From assembly GCA_020199775.1 (NCBI GenBank), contig JAIVJZ010000045.1, forward strand, positions 964 through 64,963: a DNA stretch of 64,000 nucleotides. Reading direction: 5' to 3'. The notes under the pieces are model-generated. The model was not told the origin of the DNA and ran no database searches. It saw only the letters and a list, made by a program, of their open reading frames with translations. Positions within the stretch are counted from its first letter, which is position 1; every line of letters begins with the position of its first letter. This document shows, in pieces, positions 9,140 to 17,350 of the stretch. This DNA is from Acidobacteriota bacterium (GTDB lineage Bacteria > Acidobacteriota > Blastocatellia > Pyrinomonadales > Pyrinomonadaceae). A program made the translations under genes and the position numbers.

Positions 9140-9975
9140 AGCTTGCCATTCGTTAGTTGCTGATGTTCTTCGGGGCTGAGGGTAGCGCAATGAAAGCGAA
9201 TCGGGTCAGCCTCGATTAAGGGAAAGCCCTTGCCTTTCACCGTCTGCGCAATGACGACCGAAGGTTGACCTTTGGTCTCCATCGCTTGACGAAACGTGTC
9301 GGTCAACGCGTCATGGTCGTGGCCGTCCACTTCAAATACCCGCCAGCCGAACGCGCTCCATTTCTGCGACAGGTTTTCGAGCGGCTGCGTATTGACGTTC
9401 GCGCTCTGGCTCCAGCCCCACTCCTGAAACTTGTTGTAGTCAATCACGGCATGCAATCGTTCGACGCCATAACGCGCCGCCAGCATCGCCGCCTCCCAGA
9501 CCTGTCCCTCCTGACATTCGCCGTCGCCCAGAACTACCCATGTTCGCTGTCCCGTCGGGTGCAGGGCTAAAGCCATACCCAGTCCGACCGACAGACCCTG
9601 ACCGAGAGAGCCGGTGGAAAAATCAATTCCGGGCAACGCTGTCATGTCGGGATGACCTTCCAGCGGCGAGCCAAACTGACCGTATGACGAGAGCGGGTAC
9701 TCGAAAAAGAATATCCGGCGCAGCACCGCATAAAGAGCCATCGCGGAGTGACCCTTCGACAAAATGAACCGGTCTCGTTGCGGGTCTCGCGGATTGTCAG
9801 CGGAAATTTGCAGGATACGCCGGTAGAGAATCAGTGTCAGGTCAAGCACGCTGAGTGAGCCGCCGTAGTGGCCGCCACCGCAAGCGTACAACGCCTCGAC
9901 GATTTCGCTGCGCAATTCGGCGGCCTCAGCAGCAAGCGAAAGTTCTGTCGCTGACCGAACTCGAATGGCAGTCAT
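9136..9975 (-). CDS. Transketolase, N-terminal subunit (TPP-binding PP domain)
   Basis: 279 aa. It has the transketolase motif GGGHYGGSLS near residue 34, the metal/TPP motif GDGECQEGQVWEA (GDG...N/Q type) and DYNKFQ. Start at ATG 9975, where AELRSEIVEALYACGGG follows at the expected distance; a frame extending to 10065 has no domain match. A purine-rich AAAAGG lies upstream. It pairs with the C-terminal half by a 4-nt overlap. It is the first gene of the leftward operon, transcribed away from the reductase gene at 10517. Confidence 0.9.
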   Translation of the reverse strand: MTAIRVRSATELSLAAEAAELRSEIVEALYACGGGHYGGSLSVLDLTLILYRRILQISADNPRDPQRDRFILSKGHSAMALYAVLRRIFFFEYPLSSYGQFGSPLEGHPDMTALPGIDFSTGSLGQGLSVGLGMALALHPTGQRTWVVLGDGECQEGQVWEAAMLAARYGVERLHAVIDYNKFQEWGWSQSANVNTQPLENLSQKWSAFGWRVFEVDGHDHDALTDTFRQAMETKGQPSVVIAQTVKGKGFPLIEADPIRFHCATLSPEEHQQLTNGKL

Positions 9976-10516
9976 AGTTGGATTACCTTTTCTGAGGAAT
10001 GAGGCGGCTCTTGGACATAAATGTAGCCCCGGATTGTTGTGAAATCCACCCAAAACCTTGAACAACTGAATTGCAGGGACGTGAGTGTTAAGATGGATTC
10101 TAAGCTGCGATTAGTCGAGACCCTTGCGAAGCGGTACAGGTGGGGGTGATAAACTTTCAAAAACCGGATTCATACCAACTGTCCGCCGAAAGTTTATGTA
10201 CCTAATTACAAGGATTCCGACAATTCTTATACACAAATGCATTTGGGAATGCAAGGCACAAAGCGTCGCCGTCGAAGCCCGAGTGAGGCGCGTTAAAACG
10301 CCCCGGTCGCGTCTTTGAACTCGCCGCTGACGTGCGCGCCGCGCGTGGCCGAAGCTCAACCTCGGCGCGCGGCACATGATGGTGACGAAGAAGTGTTTCG
10401 CGCTGAGGATAAGCCATTCAAATTTGCCATCGAATCGGTTATGGCTTACCCTCTGGCGTGCCTCCACACGCGCACATAACTTCATCGGCCAACAAACATT
10501 TTGATGAAAGGGAAGT
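9976..10516. other. Divergent intergenic region (541 bp)
   Basis: No convincing gene. The region separates the leftward transketolase operon from the rightward reductase/amide-ligase genes, so it should hold promoters for both directions. The stretch around 10190-10250 is AT-richer than its surroundings (TACCTAATTACAAGG and TTCTTATACACAAATG), which fits a promoter zone, but I see no operator or clear -35/-10 pair. Confidence 0.4.
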
Positions 10517-11626
10517 ATGAGCGGGCGAGTTCTCATCATCGGACTCGGCGACCTCGGAAGACGCTTTGCCGCCAGTCTGGCGAATGATACGGAAATCCGC
10601 GAATTAATCCTCACAGGACGCAACGCCGTCGAAGGAGCTTCGTTTGCCGGGTTGATGGCGGCGTGCGGCGCAGCCCGCGTCCGGTTCGTCGAACTCGACG
10701 CCCGTGATCGTTCTTTAATCGAACAAGTCCTGCGTCAGGAGCAACCCGACGTGGTTGTTCAGTGTGCGAGTTTGCTCTCGCCCTGGTATCTCGCCTCGCA
10801 TTTGAGTCTGGTAACTTCGGGACTTCAAGCAGCAGGATTCGCAGCGCAGTTGTGCGCCCAGTTGCCTCTCATAATGAACGTGATGGAGGCGGCGCGCTGC
10901 GTGGATTTCCGGGGCGCGGTCGTCAATTGCTCTTACCCGGACGTAACACATCCGATACTTGCACGGCTCGGGCTGTCGCCAACTATCGGCACCGGAAACG
11001 TCTCGATGATTCAGGCGCGGGTGCGCGCTGTGTTGCATGAGCGGAGCGCGCCTGAGAAGGATGATTCGCCGGTTGCGCTTCCGCTCATACGTGTCCTCGC
11101 GCATCACGCACACGTTACGTCGAGCGTGCTCTCGGCGCGACCGGAGGATGCGGACGCGCGCCCTCGCGTCTATCTCTCCGAAGAGGCGCAACGTGCCGAC
11201 GAACTCGCTTATGCCGGAGTTTCACTTCAATCGAACCCGACGCTGAACGCTCTGAGTGCCGCCAGCGGTGTGCCGGTCATACGCGCCTTGCTGCCGGGCA
11301 GCCGCCCTTTACGCATCTCGGCTCCGGGGCCTCTCGGATTGCCGGGCGGGTATCCGCTGCGCATCATGGGAGGGCGGATCGAACTCGACCTGCCCGATTC
11401 GCTGAGCCTTGGCGAAGCCGTGGCTTTTCAGAATCGGAGCGCGCGGCTCGACGGTGTCGAATCTATCGGCGATGACGGCACCGTTACTTTTACGGAGCCG
11501 ACACAGATGATCCTTCGCCGCATTCATCCGCAACTGGCCGAGCCGCTTCATCCTTCCGAAGCCGCGCGGCGGTTTGAAGTTTTGCAATCCGCACTGCGCT
11601 CCCGGCCTGAAGGCGAGCGATTGTAA
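10517..11626 (+). CDS. NAD(P)-binding saccharopine-dehydrogenase-like reductase
   Basis: 369 aa. It opens with VLIIGLGDLGRRFA, a Rossmann GxGxxG dinucleotide-binding motif, then VRFVELDARD and DVVVQCASLL. This matches the saccharopine dehydrogenase/homospermidine-synthase-like reductase group. The C-terminal half contains a catalytic/substrate-binding domain without a motif I recognise. Such enzymes join or reduce amino-acid imines in siderophore and opine paths; in a cluster with an Asn-synthetase-like ligase and aspartate kinase it could supply an unusual amino-acid unit. GGGAAG lies just before the ATG. It is the first of two rightward genes. Confidence 0.75.
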   Translation: MSGRVLIIGLGDLGRRFAASLANDTEIRELILTGRNAVEGASFAGLMAACGAARVRFVELDARDRSLIEQVLRQEQPDVVVQCASLLSPWYLASHLSLVTSGLQAAGFAAQLCAQLPLIMNVMEAARCVDFRGAVVNCSYPDVTHPILARLGLSPTIGTGNVSMIQARVRAVLHERSAPEKDDSPVALPLIRVLAHHAHVTSSVLSARPEDADARPRVYLSEEAQRADELAYAGVSLQSNPTLNALSAASGVPVIRALLPGSRPLRISAPGPLGLPGGYPLRIMGGRIELDLPDSLSLGEAVAFQNRSARLDGVESIGDDGTVTFTEPTQMILRRIHPQLAEPLHPSEAARRFEVLQSALRSRPEGERL

Positions 11627-11732
11627 AAGATTGGAAGAGCACGCCCGCGTGGCTAGTTCGAAATGCTCCTCACGTCCCCTCTGTGTGCCATAGTTATCCG
11701 AAGGTCTTTCAATCCGACCAGCGAGAATTGAA

Positions 11733-13649
11733 ATGATAAGTCCCGTTTCCGACAATCTTATCTTTGGCATCGTCGCACGCACTTCACAGGGGCGACAGCA
11801 ATTGACTGCGGACGCGCTCAACCAGCGCACTCGCCATTGGTTAAATACGCAGGAGCCGTCGGCCTGGTGGATCGACCCGCATGTCGGCATCACTCTTTTG
11901 CGCCCGCGGGTCATCGCAGTCAACAAGGTCGAGGGGAGGGAAGCAGAAAGCGCGGGCGTCCTTTCACTGCGCGGAGCTATTAGTTCGGGCGGACGCCTTG
12001 CCCCGCCGACGACATGGCTGCAACTCGATGCTCCGCGCGACACCGCAACCGCTGTCCTCTACGATATTCTGGAGCGCGATAGCGCCGCTATTAACAGTCT
12101 GCGCGGGCAATTCGCGCTGGCGTGCTGGGATGGCCGTCGCCGCCGTCTGCTCCTGGCGCGCGATCATTTAGGTCAGCAACCGTTCTTTACTCGAACCGAG
12201 CCTGATTTCTTTATTTTCTGCTCCGAACTGGTTCCGCTGATGCAGACGGTGCAGTCCGGCTGTGAGATTAATCTCGAAGCGGCCTACTGGTATCTCTCCT
12301 TCGGCATGCCGCCGCCCGGACAGACACTGGCGCACGGGGTCGAGCGTCTGCCGGCCGCCCATCTCATCGCGTGGGAGCCGGGCGGTGTGCCGACGCAACA
12401 GCGTTACTGGACTCCGCTCAAAGCCGATGCGCCGCGCACAGCCACGCCGGAAGTCGTCAATGCCATTCAAGAGACGCTGGACACAGCTATCGTCGAAAGT
12501 TGCGCACGCGGCGAGGCACAGGGCATCCTTCTCTCCGGCGGAACCGATTCCACCTATCTCGCCGCGACCGCCGCGTCAGCCGCAGGCAGCCCTCTGCACG
12601 CCTTCACTTCAGCCTTCGAGGAAAGCCTCGGGATGAATGATGATGCACGCTACGCCGCATCGGTGGCTGAATGGCTCGGCATCTCACACCACGTCGTTCC
12701 GCTTCACGCCGGGAAGGCTTTGGAGCTACTTGAGGAAGTGGTGCTGGCCGCCGCGGAGCCGTGCGGCGCATGGGCGAGCATGACTCATGCGTGGCTACTC
12801 TCGAATGCCCGGGAACTGGGCATCAGACGGATGATGACCGGGTTGGGCGCGGATGAAATATTCGGCGGCTATGAGCATTTCCACACCTACTACGTGCGCT
12901 ATTTAGAATATCTGGAGCGTCACCCGTCGCCGCCCGGCAGCGACGATTTTGAAAATCTGCTGCTTCCCGAAGACGCCGAATCGCGTCAGGTCATCTATCC
13001 CGGCATCGCACGCTTTTTCAACGAGAACGCGCTCGCAGAGGCATTGGAGGAGCCTTATCGTTCGTGGCAGTACACTTCGCATCTGCGAGCTTTTTATCGT
13101 GAGTGTCGTCGTCTGAAGCCTGATGCGCAACCGATAGAGATGATGGTGGCACACGAATGCCAGCACCGTATCCCCGACCTCCTCTTCGCTAATTTCGAGT
13201 CTATCTCCCGACACCTCGGAATCGAAGTAGCCTACCCGTGTCTTGACCCTGACGTTGTGCAACTAGCTACCGGCCTTGACGTGCTCAGCCGCTATCGCAC
13301 TCCTCACGGTGATTTTTCCAGAGACGTGGATCAGTTACAACCCGGCTTCAAACACGCGCTCATGCTGGTTTACGAACGGCGCGTTCCGGAGATGGTGCTG
13401 ACGCGACCAATCAAGACTTACACCGCGCCGTTTGGCGCATGGTTCGCAGATGCGAACTTCGCACGCTCCATCATGGCGCGGTTAGAACGCAGCCGCTTCT
13501 GGGAGCGTCGAATTATCCGGCGCGAATGGCTCGGCCACATTCTCAAACAAATGTCTGTGGGAACGCAGGACAACCAGTGGACTTTTCAGCTGTGGGCGCT
13601 CCTCACGCTGGTTGGATGGTATGATCGTTTTGTCGACCCGCCGCCTTGA
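11733..13649 (+). CDS. Asparagine-synthetase-like amide ligase lacking the N-terminal Cys
   Basis: 638 aa with the two-domain layout of AsnB: an N-terminal glutamine-amidotransferase-like domain (residues ~1-215; LRGQFALACWDGRRRRLLLARDHLGQQP is its core, split here as LRGQFALACWD and LARDHLGQQP) and a C-terminal PP-loop synthetase domain with LLSGGTDSTYLAA near residue 268. Real AsnB has Cys directly after Met as the glutaminase nucleophile; here residues 2-5 are ISPV and no Cys is near, so ammonia from glutamine is unlikely. This resembles beta-lactam synthetases and lasso-peptide cyclases, which adenylate a carboxylate and close an intramolecular amide. A macrocyclising or amide-forming role in the cluster is a reasonable inference. 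Confidence 0.85.
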   Translation: MISPVSDNLIFGIVARTSQGRQQLTADALNQRTRHWLNTQEPSAWWIDPHVGITLLRPRVIAVNKVEGREAESAGVLSLRGAISSGGRLAPPTTWLQLDAPRDTATAVLYDILERDSAAINSLRGQFALACWDGRRRRLLLARDHLGQQPFFTRTEPDFFIFCSELVPLMQTVQSGCEINLEAAYWYLSFGMPPPGQTLAHGVERLPAAHLIAWEPGGVPTQQRYWTPLKADAPRTATPEVVNAIQETLDTAIVESCARGEAQGILLSGGTDSTYLAATAASAAGSPLHAFTSAFEESLGMNDDARYAASVAEWLGISHHVVPLHAGKALELLEEVVLAAAEPCGAWASMTHAWLLSNARELGIRRMMTGLGADEIFGGYEHFHTYYVRYLEYLERHPSPPGSDDFENLLLPEDAESRQVIYPGIARFFNENALAEALEEPYRSWQYTSHLRAFYRECRRLKPDAQPIEMMVAHECQHRIPDLLFANFESISRHLGIEVAYPCLDPDVVQLATGLDVLSRYRTPHGDFSRDVDQLQPGFKHALMLVYERRVPEMVLTRPIKTYTAPFGAWFADANFARSIMARLERSRFWERRIIRREWLGHILKQMSVGTQDNQWTFQLWALLTLVGWYDRFVDPPP

Positions 13650-13721
13650 TGAGAACTCCCGCGCGCTGGCAAGCAGCAAGCAAACCCTCTGCCACCTGCT
13701 GTGTGTAGACGACCAACTCGA

Positions 13722-14900
13722 CTACCAGTAGCCCAGCCCTTCGACCTGCTCAAGAAATTGCCTCTCGACTTCCGTTAGTTCAGGGTGCCAGAAATCTACG
13801 AGTAGAACGATTCTCGTCTCTTCGCTATCATTCCACGCTTCATGTTCATAAGAGGTATCAAAGATAAGACACTTCCCCTCCTGCCATAGCCTCGACTCAC
13901 CGCCGACACGAATCCCACAACCGCGCGGAATAACGAGACCGAAGTGACAGGTTAGCAATTGGTTTCCCGAATCGCGGTGTGCCGGAATACGCGCGCCTGA
14001 CCCAAGCAGTGAAATCATCGCTTCACGTCGAAGACCACCCGGAATAGTTTCCAGCAGTTTCGTCGTCTCAGGGCAACGGGCACAATTCTCAACGAACCTT
14101 TTGCCCTCCTTGAAGAACATAAACGACTGCCAGTTATTATCACCGAGTCCCGGATACGAATATTGTTCGAGTCCCGCGCGGCTCTGAGCCATCGCCGTGA
14201 CTTCCGCCTTAATCATTTCATAGCGAGCTTCGAGGGCGGCCGTCCAGGCGAACTCAGAGATGTCGTACCACGCCTTCGAGGATAAGCCGGGAAACACAGC
14301 CCCGCGAATCAGAGCGGGCGGATTGAAAGCCGCCCTGCCTGTCTCCAACGAGACGAAGTCTTCGATTCTTTGCAGACTCGCGCCATCAAATCTATCTCTG
14401 AAATCCTTCAACCGCAGCCCCAGTTCAGAGTTGCGCCGCCGCTTCTTTCCCACCGCGTCGAGTACTCGTTTCAGCATCCGGAGGGAAACGAGAGTCGCTG
14501 TTCCAAGCGTCAGAACCACCGACGCCGGAATCAGCATTCGAGCATACGTCGAGTTATCGAAGGGTCTGAGCATCAGGAAGAGATGCGACAGGATAGCCAC
14601 GATAACGCACAGGAAAAGTAAGGGGAACAGAATGCGTCGGTGCGTCGTGGGTAGGCTCAAGAGGCCGAGCCTGAAGAGATTACCCGCGACAGCCTCCCAG
14701 AACAATCCGATTGCCGCGGCCAGCGACGGGTAAAGAATAAATAGAGGCAGGCTGATAATGCGATCCGGCCAGTCAAAAAGGTTGTTGACTTTGAGTGAGT
14801 ACAGTACGCAGAAAGTGAGAACCGAGCCGAACGACAGCAGTTGAAAGAACATGATAGCAGCCACGTACCTCAACCCGTTAATGCCGTGTAACTCTCTCAT
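13722..14900 (-). CDS. Membrane-anchored aspartyl/asparaginyl beta-hydroxylase
   Basis: 392 aa. The first ~150 residues hold about four hydrophobic segments (for example LPLFILYPSLAAAIGLFW and ILFPLLFLCVIVAILSHLF). The C-terminal ~200 residues form the Asp/Asn beta-hydroxylase domain: ARIPAHRDSGNQ with the first iron His, FGLVIPRGCGIRVGG, then DTSYEHEAWNDSEETRIVLLVDF, split as DTSYEHEAWN with the second His and TRIVLLVDFWHP with the 2-oxoglutarate Arg. This is an Fe(II)/2-oxoglutarate dioxygenase. Members hydroxylate Asp residues on carrier-bound amino acids in siderophore and lipopeptide clusters, or lipid A. The N-terminal membrane part is unusual for the natural-product versions. It converges with the amide ligase. 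Confidence 0.85.
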   Translation of the reverse strand: MRELHGINGLRYVAAIMFFQLLSFGSVLTFCVLYSLKVNNLFDWPDRIISLPLFILYPSLAAAIGLFWEAVAGNLFRLGLLSLPTTHRRILFPLLFLCVIVAILSHLFLMLRPFDNSTYARMLIPASVVLTLGTATLVSLRMLKRVLDAVGKKRRRNSELGLRLKDFRDRFDGASLQRIEDFVSLETGRAAFNPPALIRGAVFPGLSSKAWYDISEFAWTAALEARYEMIKAEVTAMAQSRAGLEQYSYPGLGDNNWQSFMFFKEGKRFVENCARCPETTKLLETIPGGLRREAMISLLGSGARIPAHRDSGNQLLTCHFGLVIPRGCGIRVGGESRLWQEGKCLIFDTSYEHEAWNDSEETRIVLLVDFWHPELTEVERQFLEQVEGLGYW

Positions 14901-15006
14901 TCCTTATCCACATTGCTCCGGTGTCTTTTGCAGACGCCTCTTGACGAGAGTCGCTTTTGTACACAGGCGAAACATCCGCCAAAGTCTCGCCTGCGCCCAA
15001 GAGGTT

Positions 15007-16383
15007 TCAGTCATCTTCCCGCATCTGAAAGAATGCCTTGTGAAGCTGACGCACCGCATCACCCACGCGCGCTTCGTCAACCCCAAAGAGCGCGTAAACG
15101 CCCGACGCGTCCGGCGCGATGAAGGAAATATCAATCTCCTTTAACGTGCTCAAGATGTGCGCGGCAAAATCCGGTACCTCGCGCAAACCTTCACCGACCA
15201 GACACGCGAGGGCGCGCTGCTTCTCGATGACGACGCTGCCGTATCCGAGCATCTCTTCACGAATGGAATCAAGCGCGCCCGTCTCGTCAACCGTCAACAA
15301 GATGCTTGTTTCCGATGCCGTCAGCACATTGACCGATGGATTTGAATAGTGCGCGGCCTTCAGACAGAGGGACGAGTCGCCATTCGACCCGCGTCTGTCA
15401 GGCAGAGTTACATGGACGACCGTGGTGTCCGGTTTATGCGCAATCGCTTTAATAACGTGGGGCGATGCTGCGACTTCGGCGCACACCAACGTGCCTGCTT
15501 CCGTAGGAGCGCGCGAGTTACCAACGCGTAGCGGGATAGATTGCGCGATTAGTGGCTCAACCGTCTTTGGATGAAGCATCTTCGCCCCGAAGCAAGCCAT
15601 CGCCGCTGCTTCGGCGTAAGACAACTGCGGGATGGTGCGCGCCTCTTTGACGGCATTCGGGTTTGCCGTCAGCACGCCCGGCACATCAGTCCAGATTTGA
15701 ACTTCGCGCGCGCCGAGGGCTGCGCCGACGAGCGTGGCCGTGTAGTCCGACCCGCCACGTCCGAGCGTCGTCGTGGTGCCGTCTTCCGAAGCTGCTATGA
15801 AGCCGCCGAGCACGGGAATCTCTCCGGCTTCGAGCAGCGGCACAAGTGCTGCCCGTGTATTGCTGAACGTTTTAGCCATCACAGGCGCGGCTTGCCCGTG
15901 TACGGCGTCTGTAATCACACAATGACGCGCATCTACATACTTTGCGGGAAAACCATCATGCACGAGAACGGCTGTCAGCAGCGTCGCTGACAGCCGTTCG
16001 CCATACGAAACAATTACGTCCTGCAAGAGCGGGCGCGGCTGTCGACCGGAGGCGATATTCTTCAAAGCCTCCGCGATCTCCCTCCCTGCATCTTCAATCT
16101 CGGTCGCGACGTTGACAGCCGCACGTGTGGGCAGTAAAGCGCGCGCGACTTCACGATGGCGTTCAAAGTGCCGCTCAAGCGTGCGCCGCGCCGCTTCTGG
16201 ATTAACTTCACACGCGATGCGTACGCTGTTTAGCAGAGCATCCGTAACCCCGCTTATCGCCGAAACGACCACCACCAGCCGCGAGTCATTCTGCATGCGC
16301 AGAATACGCCCGACGCGTGCAAACGCATGAGCATTCTCGACGGACGTTCCGCCGAATTTCATGACCGTAAGATTGAGAGACAC
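15007..16383 (-). CDS. lysC: Aspartate kinase
   Basis: 458 aa. VMKFGGTSVENA is the signature ATP/Asp site; GRGGSDYTATLVGAAL and LSYAEAAAMACFGAKMLHP (both kinase core) follow, then two ACT domains (residues ~310-455) that usually bind lysine or threonine as feedback effectors. The length matches monofunctional aspartokinase III. I prefer the GTG at 16383, which gives the first beta strand SLNLTVMKFGG; the ATG at 16362 would remove it. It makes 4-phosphoaspartate for Lys, Thr, Met and homoserine. It may be housekeeping, or a dedicated precursor-supply enzyme for the adjacent cluster; I cannot tell without knowing whether another lysC exists. Confidence 0.92.
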   Translation of the reverse strand: MSLNLTVMKFGGTSVENAHAFARVGRILRMQNDSRLVVVVSAISGVTDALLNSVRIACEVNPEAARRTLERHFERHREVARALLPTRAAVNVATEIEDAGREIAEALKNIASGRQPRPLLQDVIVSYGERLSATLLTAVLVHDGFPAKYVDARHCVITDAVHGQAAPVMAKTFSNTRAALVPLLEAGEIPVLGGFIAASEDGTTTTLGRGGSDYTATLVGAALGAREVQIWTDVPGVLTANPNAVKEARTIPQLSYAEAAAMACFGAKMLHPKTVEPLIAQSIPLRVGNSRAPTEAGTLVCAEVAASPHVIKAIAHKPDTTVVHVTLPDRRGSNGDSSLCLKAAHYSNPSVNVLTASETSILLTVDETGALDSIREEMLGYGSVVIEKQRALACLVGEGLREVPDFAAHILSTLKEIDISFIAPDASGVYALFGVDEARVGDAVRQLHKAFFQMREDD

Positions 16384-16686
16384 GCTGCGTGAAGTCTGCT
16401 TTGAGAAGGTATTAGGACTATCTAAGCCTTGCGTTGACTGGTGAAAGTTGAAGCCCCTGAGACCGATGTGAGGGAAACCGTCAGACCTCAAAAACTATTA
16501 GGCAAACCCGTGACATTTGCTGTCCGAAAATTTAACGGCTGCCTCCATTCCTGTCAAGGCGCGTCAGAACGGGCAGCAGTGTTGCGAATTGTATTTCCTT
16601 CTTTATGGCCTTGCACGGCCTTGCACAAATATTCAAAGCTTTACGCATATTCAATGAATGGCATGCAAGTATGCAAAAGACATGCA

Positions 16687-16710
16687 CCATGCACAAATAT
16701 TTGTGCATGG
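16687..16710. repeat. Perfect 24-bp palindrome
   Basis: CCATGCACAAAT is followed directly by its exact reverse complement. A 12-bp-arm palindrome with no spacer is rare by chance. A related half-site (TTGCACAAATATT) lies about 70 bp to the left. It could bind a dimeric regulator or recombinase, or be part of a replication/attachment site. Confidence 0.85.
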
Positions 16711-16721
16711 CCAGAACTCAG

Positions 16722-16819
16722 GGCCTTGCGGGGAAAGTCGGTTAAATGCGGATATATTGAGTGAGCTTTCGTCTGAGTCGCGGCATCTTGTGCTGACCTG
16801 TGACTTTCCCCGCAAGGCC
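16722..16819. repeat. 18-bp perfect inverted repeat pair, 62-bp spacer
   Basis: GGCCTTGCGGGGAAAGTC at 16722-16739 recurs as its exact reverse complement at 16802-16819. The arms are GC-rich and the spacer is AT-richer (AAATGCGGATATATTGAG). The size of arms and spacer suits a small structured element such as a MITE-like or REP/BIME unit, or a cruciform at an integration site. Confidence 0.85.
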
Positions 16820-16825
16820 TCTAGG

Positions 16826-16848
16826 GGGGCTTTGCCTCATAACCCCCT
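16826..16848. repeat. 23-bp repeat, left copy of a 4.1-kb inverted pair
   Basis: GGGGCTTTGCCTCATAACCCCCT here matches, with one mismatch, the reverse complement of 20960-20982. Read in two parts the unit is GGGGCTTTGCCTCA plus TAACCCCCT. Flanking words (CTTAAG, TTTTGGGGCAA) are shared too but not collinear. The pair encloses the Cys-rich peptide, the transposase, the P63C, receiver and XRE genes. Confidence 0.75.
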
Positions 16849-16913
16849 AAATCTTAAGCAGTTTTGGATCAAGCGCAGGAGTTTTGGGGCAAGTGAGATT
16901 TGCGTCTGAAAAA

Positions 16914-16945
16914 TAGGAGGGGCAAGGCTAAAGCCCCGCCCCTCC
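16914..16945 (-). terminator. Terminator of the Cys-rich peptide gene
   Basis: On the minus strand GGAGGGGC pairs with GCCCCTCC around a GC-rich inner hairpin and is followed by TATTTTTC. It lies about 45 bp after the stop of the peptide gene, so it is a good rho-independent terminator for it. Confidence 0.7.
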
Positions 16946-16988
16946 TGCCACTGCATCTTTTCTCTTCGAGTTCTCTATTTCAGGCTCT

Positions 16989-17180
16989 TCAGTCTTGACA
17001 CCAACAATGACCCCCATATTCGGTGCAGCACCAATAAGCAGAACTGCAACCAGATTCCAAGGGAGCGTCAACACAGAACACCCCGCCATTGGCAGACGAG
17101 GCTGGAGCGGATGTAACGGTCGTAAGGGCGGCGCAGAGCAGGAACAGGGTGCAGAGTTTGAATATGAGTCGTTTCAGCAT
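16989..17180 (-). CDS. Small secreted cysteine-rich peptide
   Basis: 63 aa from the ATG at 17180, preceded by GAAGGAG at 6-nt spacing; a longer frame to 17282 lacks such a site. Residues ~1-30 form a classical signal peptide (LKRLIFKLCTLFLLCAALT, cleavage after SAPASSA). The mature part of about 33 residues has six cysteines (FCV, GCS, WCC, HCWC) and ends GGHCWCQD, so three disulfides are likely after export. I know no family match. It has its own terminator and sits next to a transposase. It could be a toxin, bacteriocin-like or signalling peptide; the function is unknown. Confidence 0.75.
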   Translation of the reverse strand: MLKRLIFKLCTLFLLCAALTTVTSAPASSANGGVFCVDAPLESGCSSAYWCCTEYGGHCWCQD

Positions 17181-17299
17181 AAGGTTCTCCTTCGTTGTGA
17201 GTAGCGTAAACTGGTTGAGGTTGAGGAATCGTAACGCAATAGGGAACGGGAGAACAATACGCCTAGCGGGGCGGGGTGTCAACGATTGTAAAGAGATAA

Positions 17300-17324
17300 G
17301 GGGCGGCGAATAGCTCGCCGCTCC
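17300..17324. terminator. Bidirectional stem-loop after the transposase gene
   Basis: GGGGCGGCGA pairs with TCGCCGCTCC (one G-U) around a 5-nt loop. On the plus strand CTTTTGTG follows the pairing arm; on the minus strand TTATCTCTTT follows. It lies 27 bp beyond the transposase stop. Confidence 0.65.
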
Positions 17325-17350
17325 TTTTGTGTGAGGTCTGGATTATATTC

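Larger units (their letters stand above)
16384..16988. other. Repeat-rich intergenic region at the edge of the accessory region
   Basis: 605 bp without a supported gene. Short TTGCAC/TGCA-rich words recur between 16605 and 16712 (for example CGGCCTTGCACAAATATTC and CCATGCACAAATATT). A 24-bp perfect palindrome, an 18-bp inverted repeat pair and a 23-bp repeat with a distant inverted partner follow; each is listed separately. It marks the switch from the biosynthetic cluster to the mobile, small-gene region. Confidence 0.5.
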
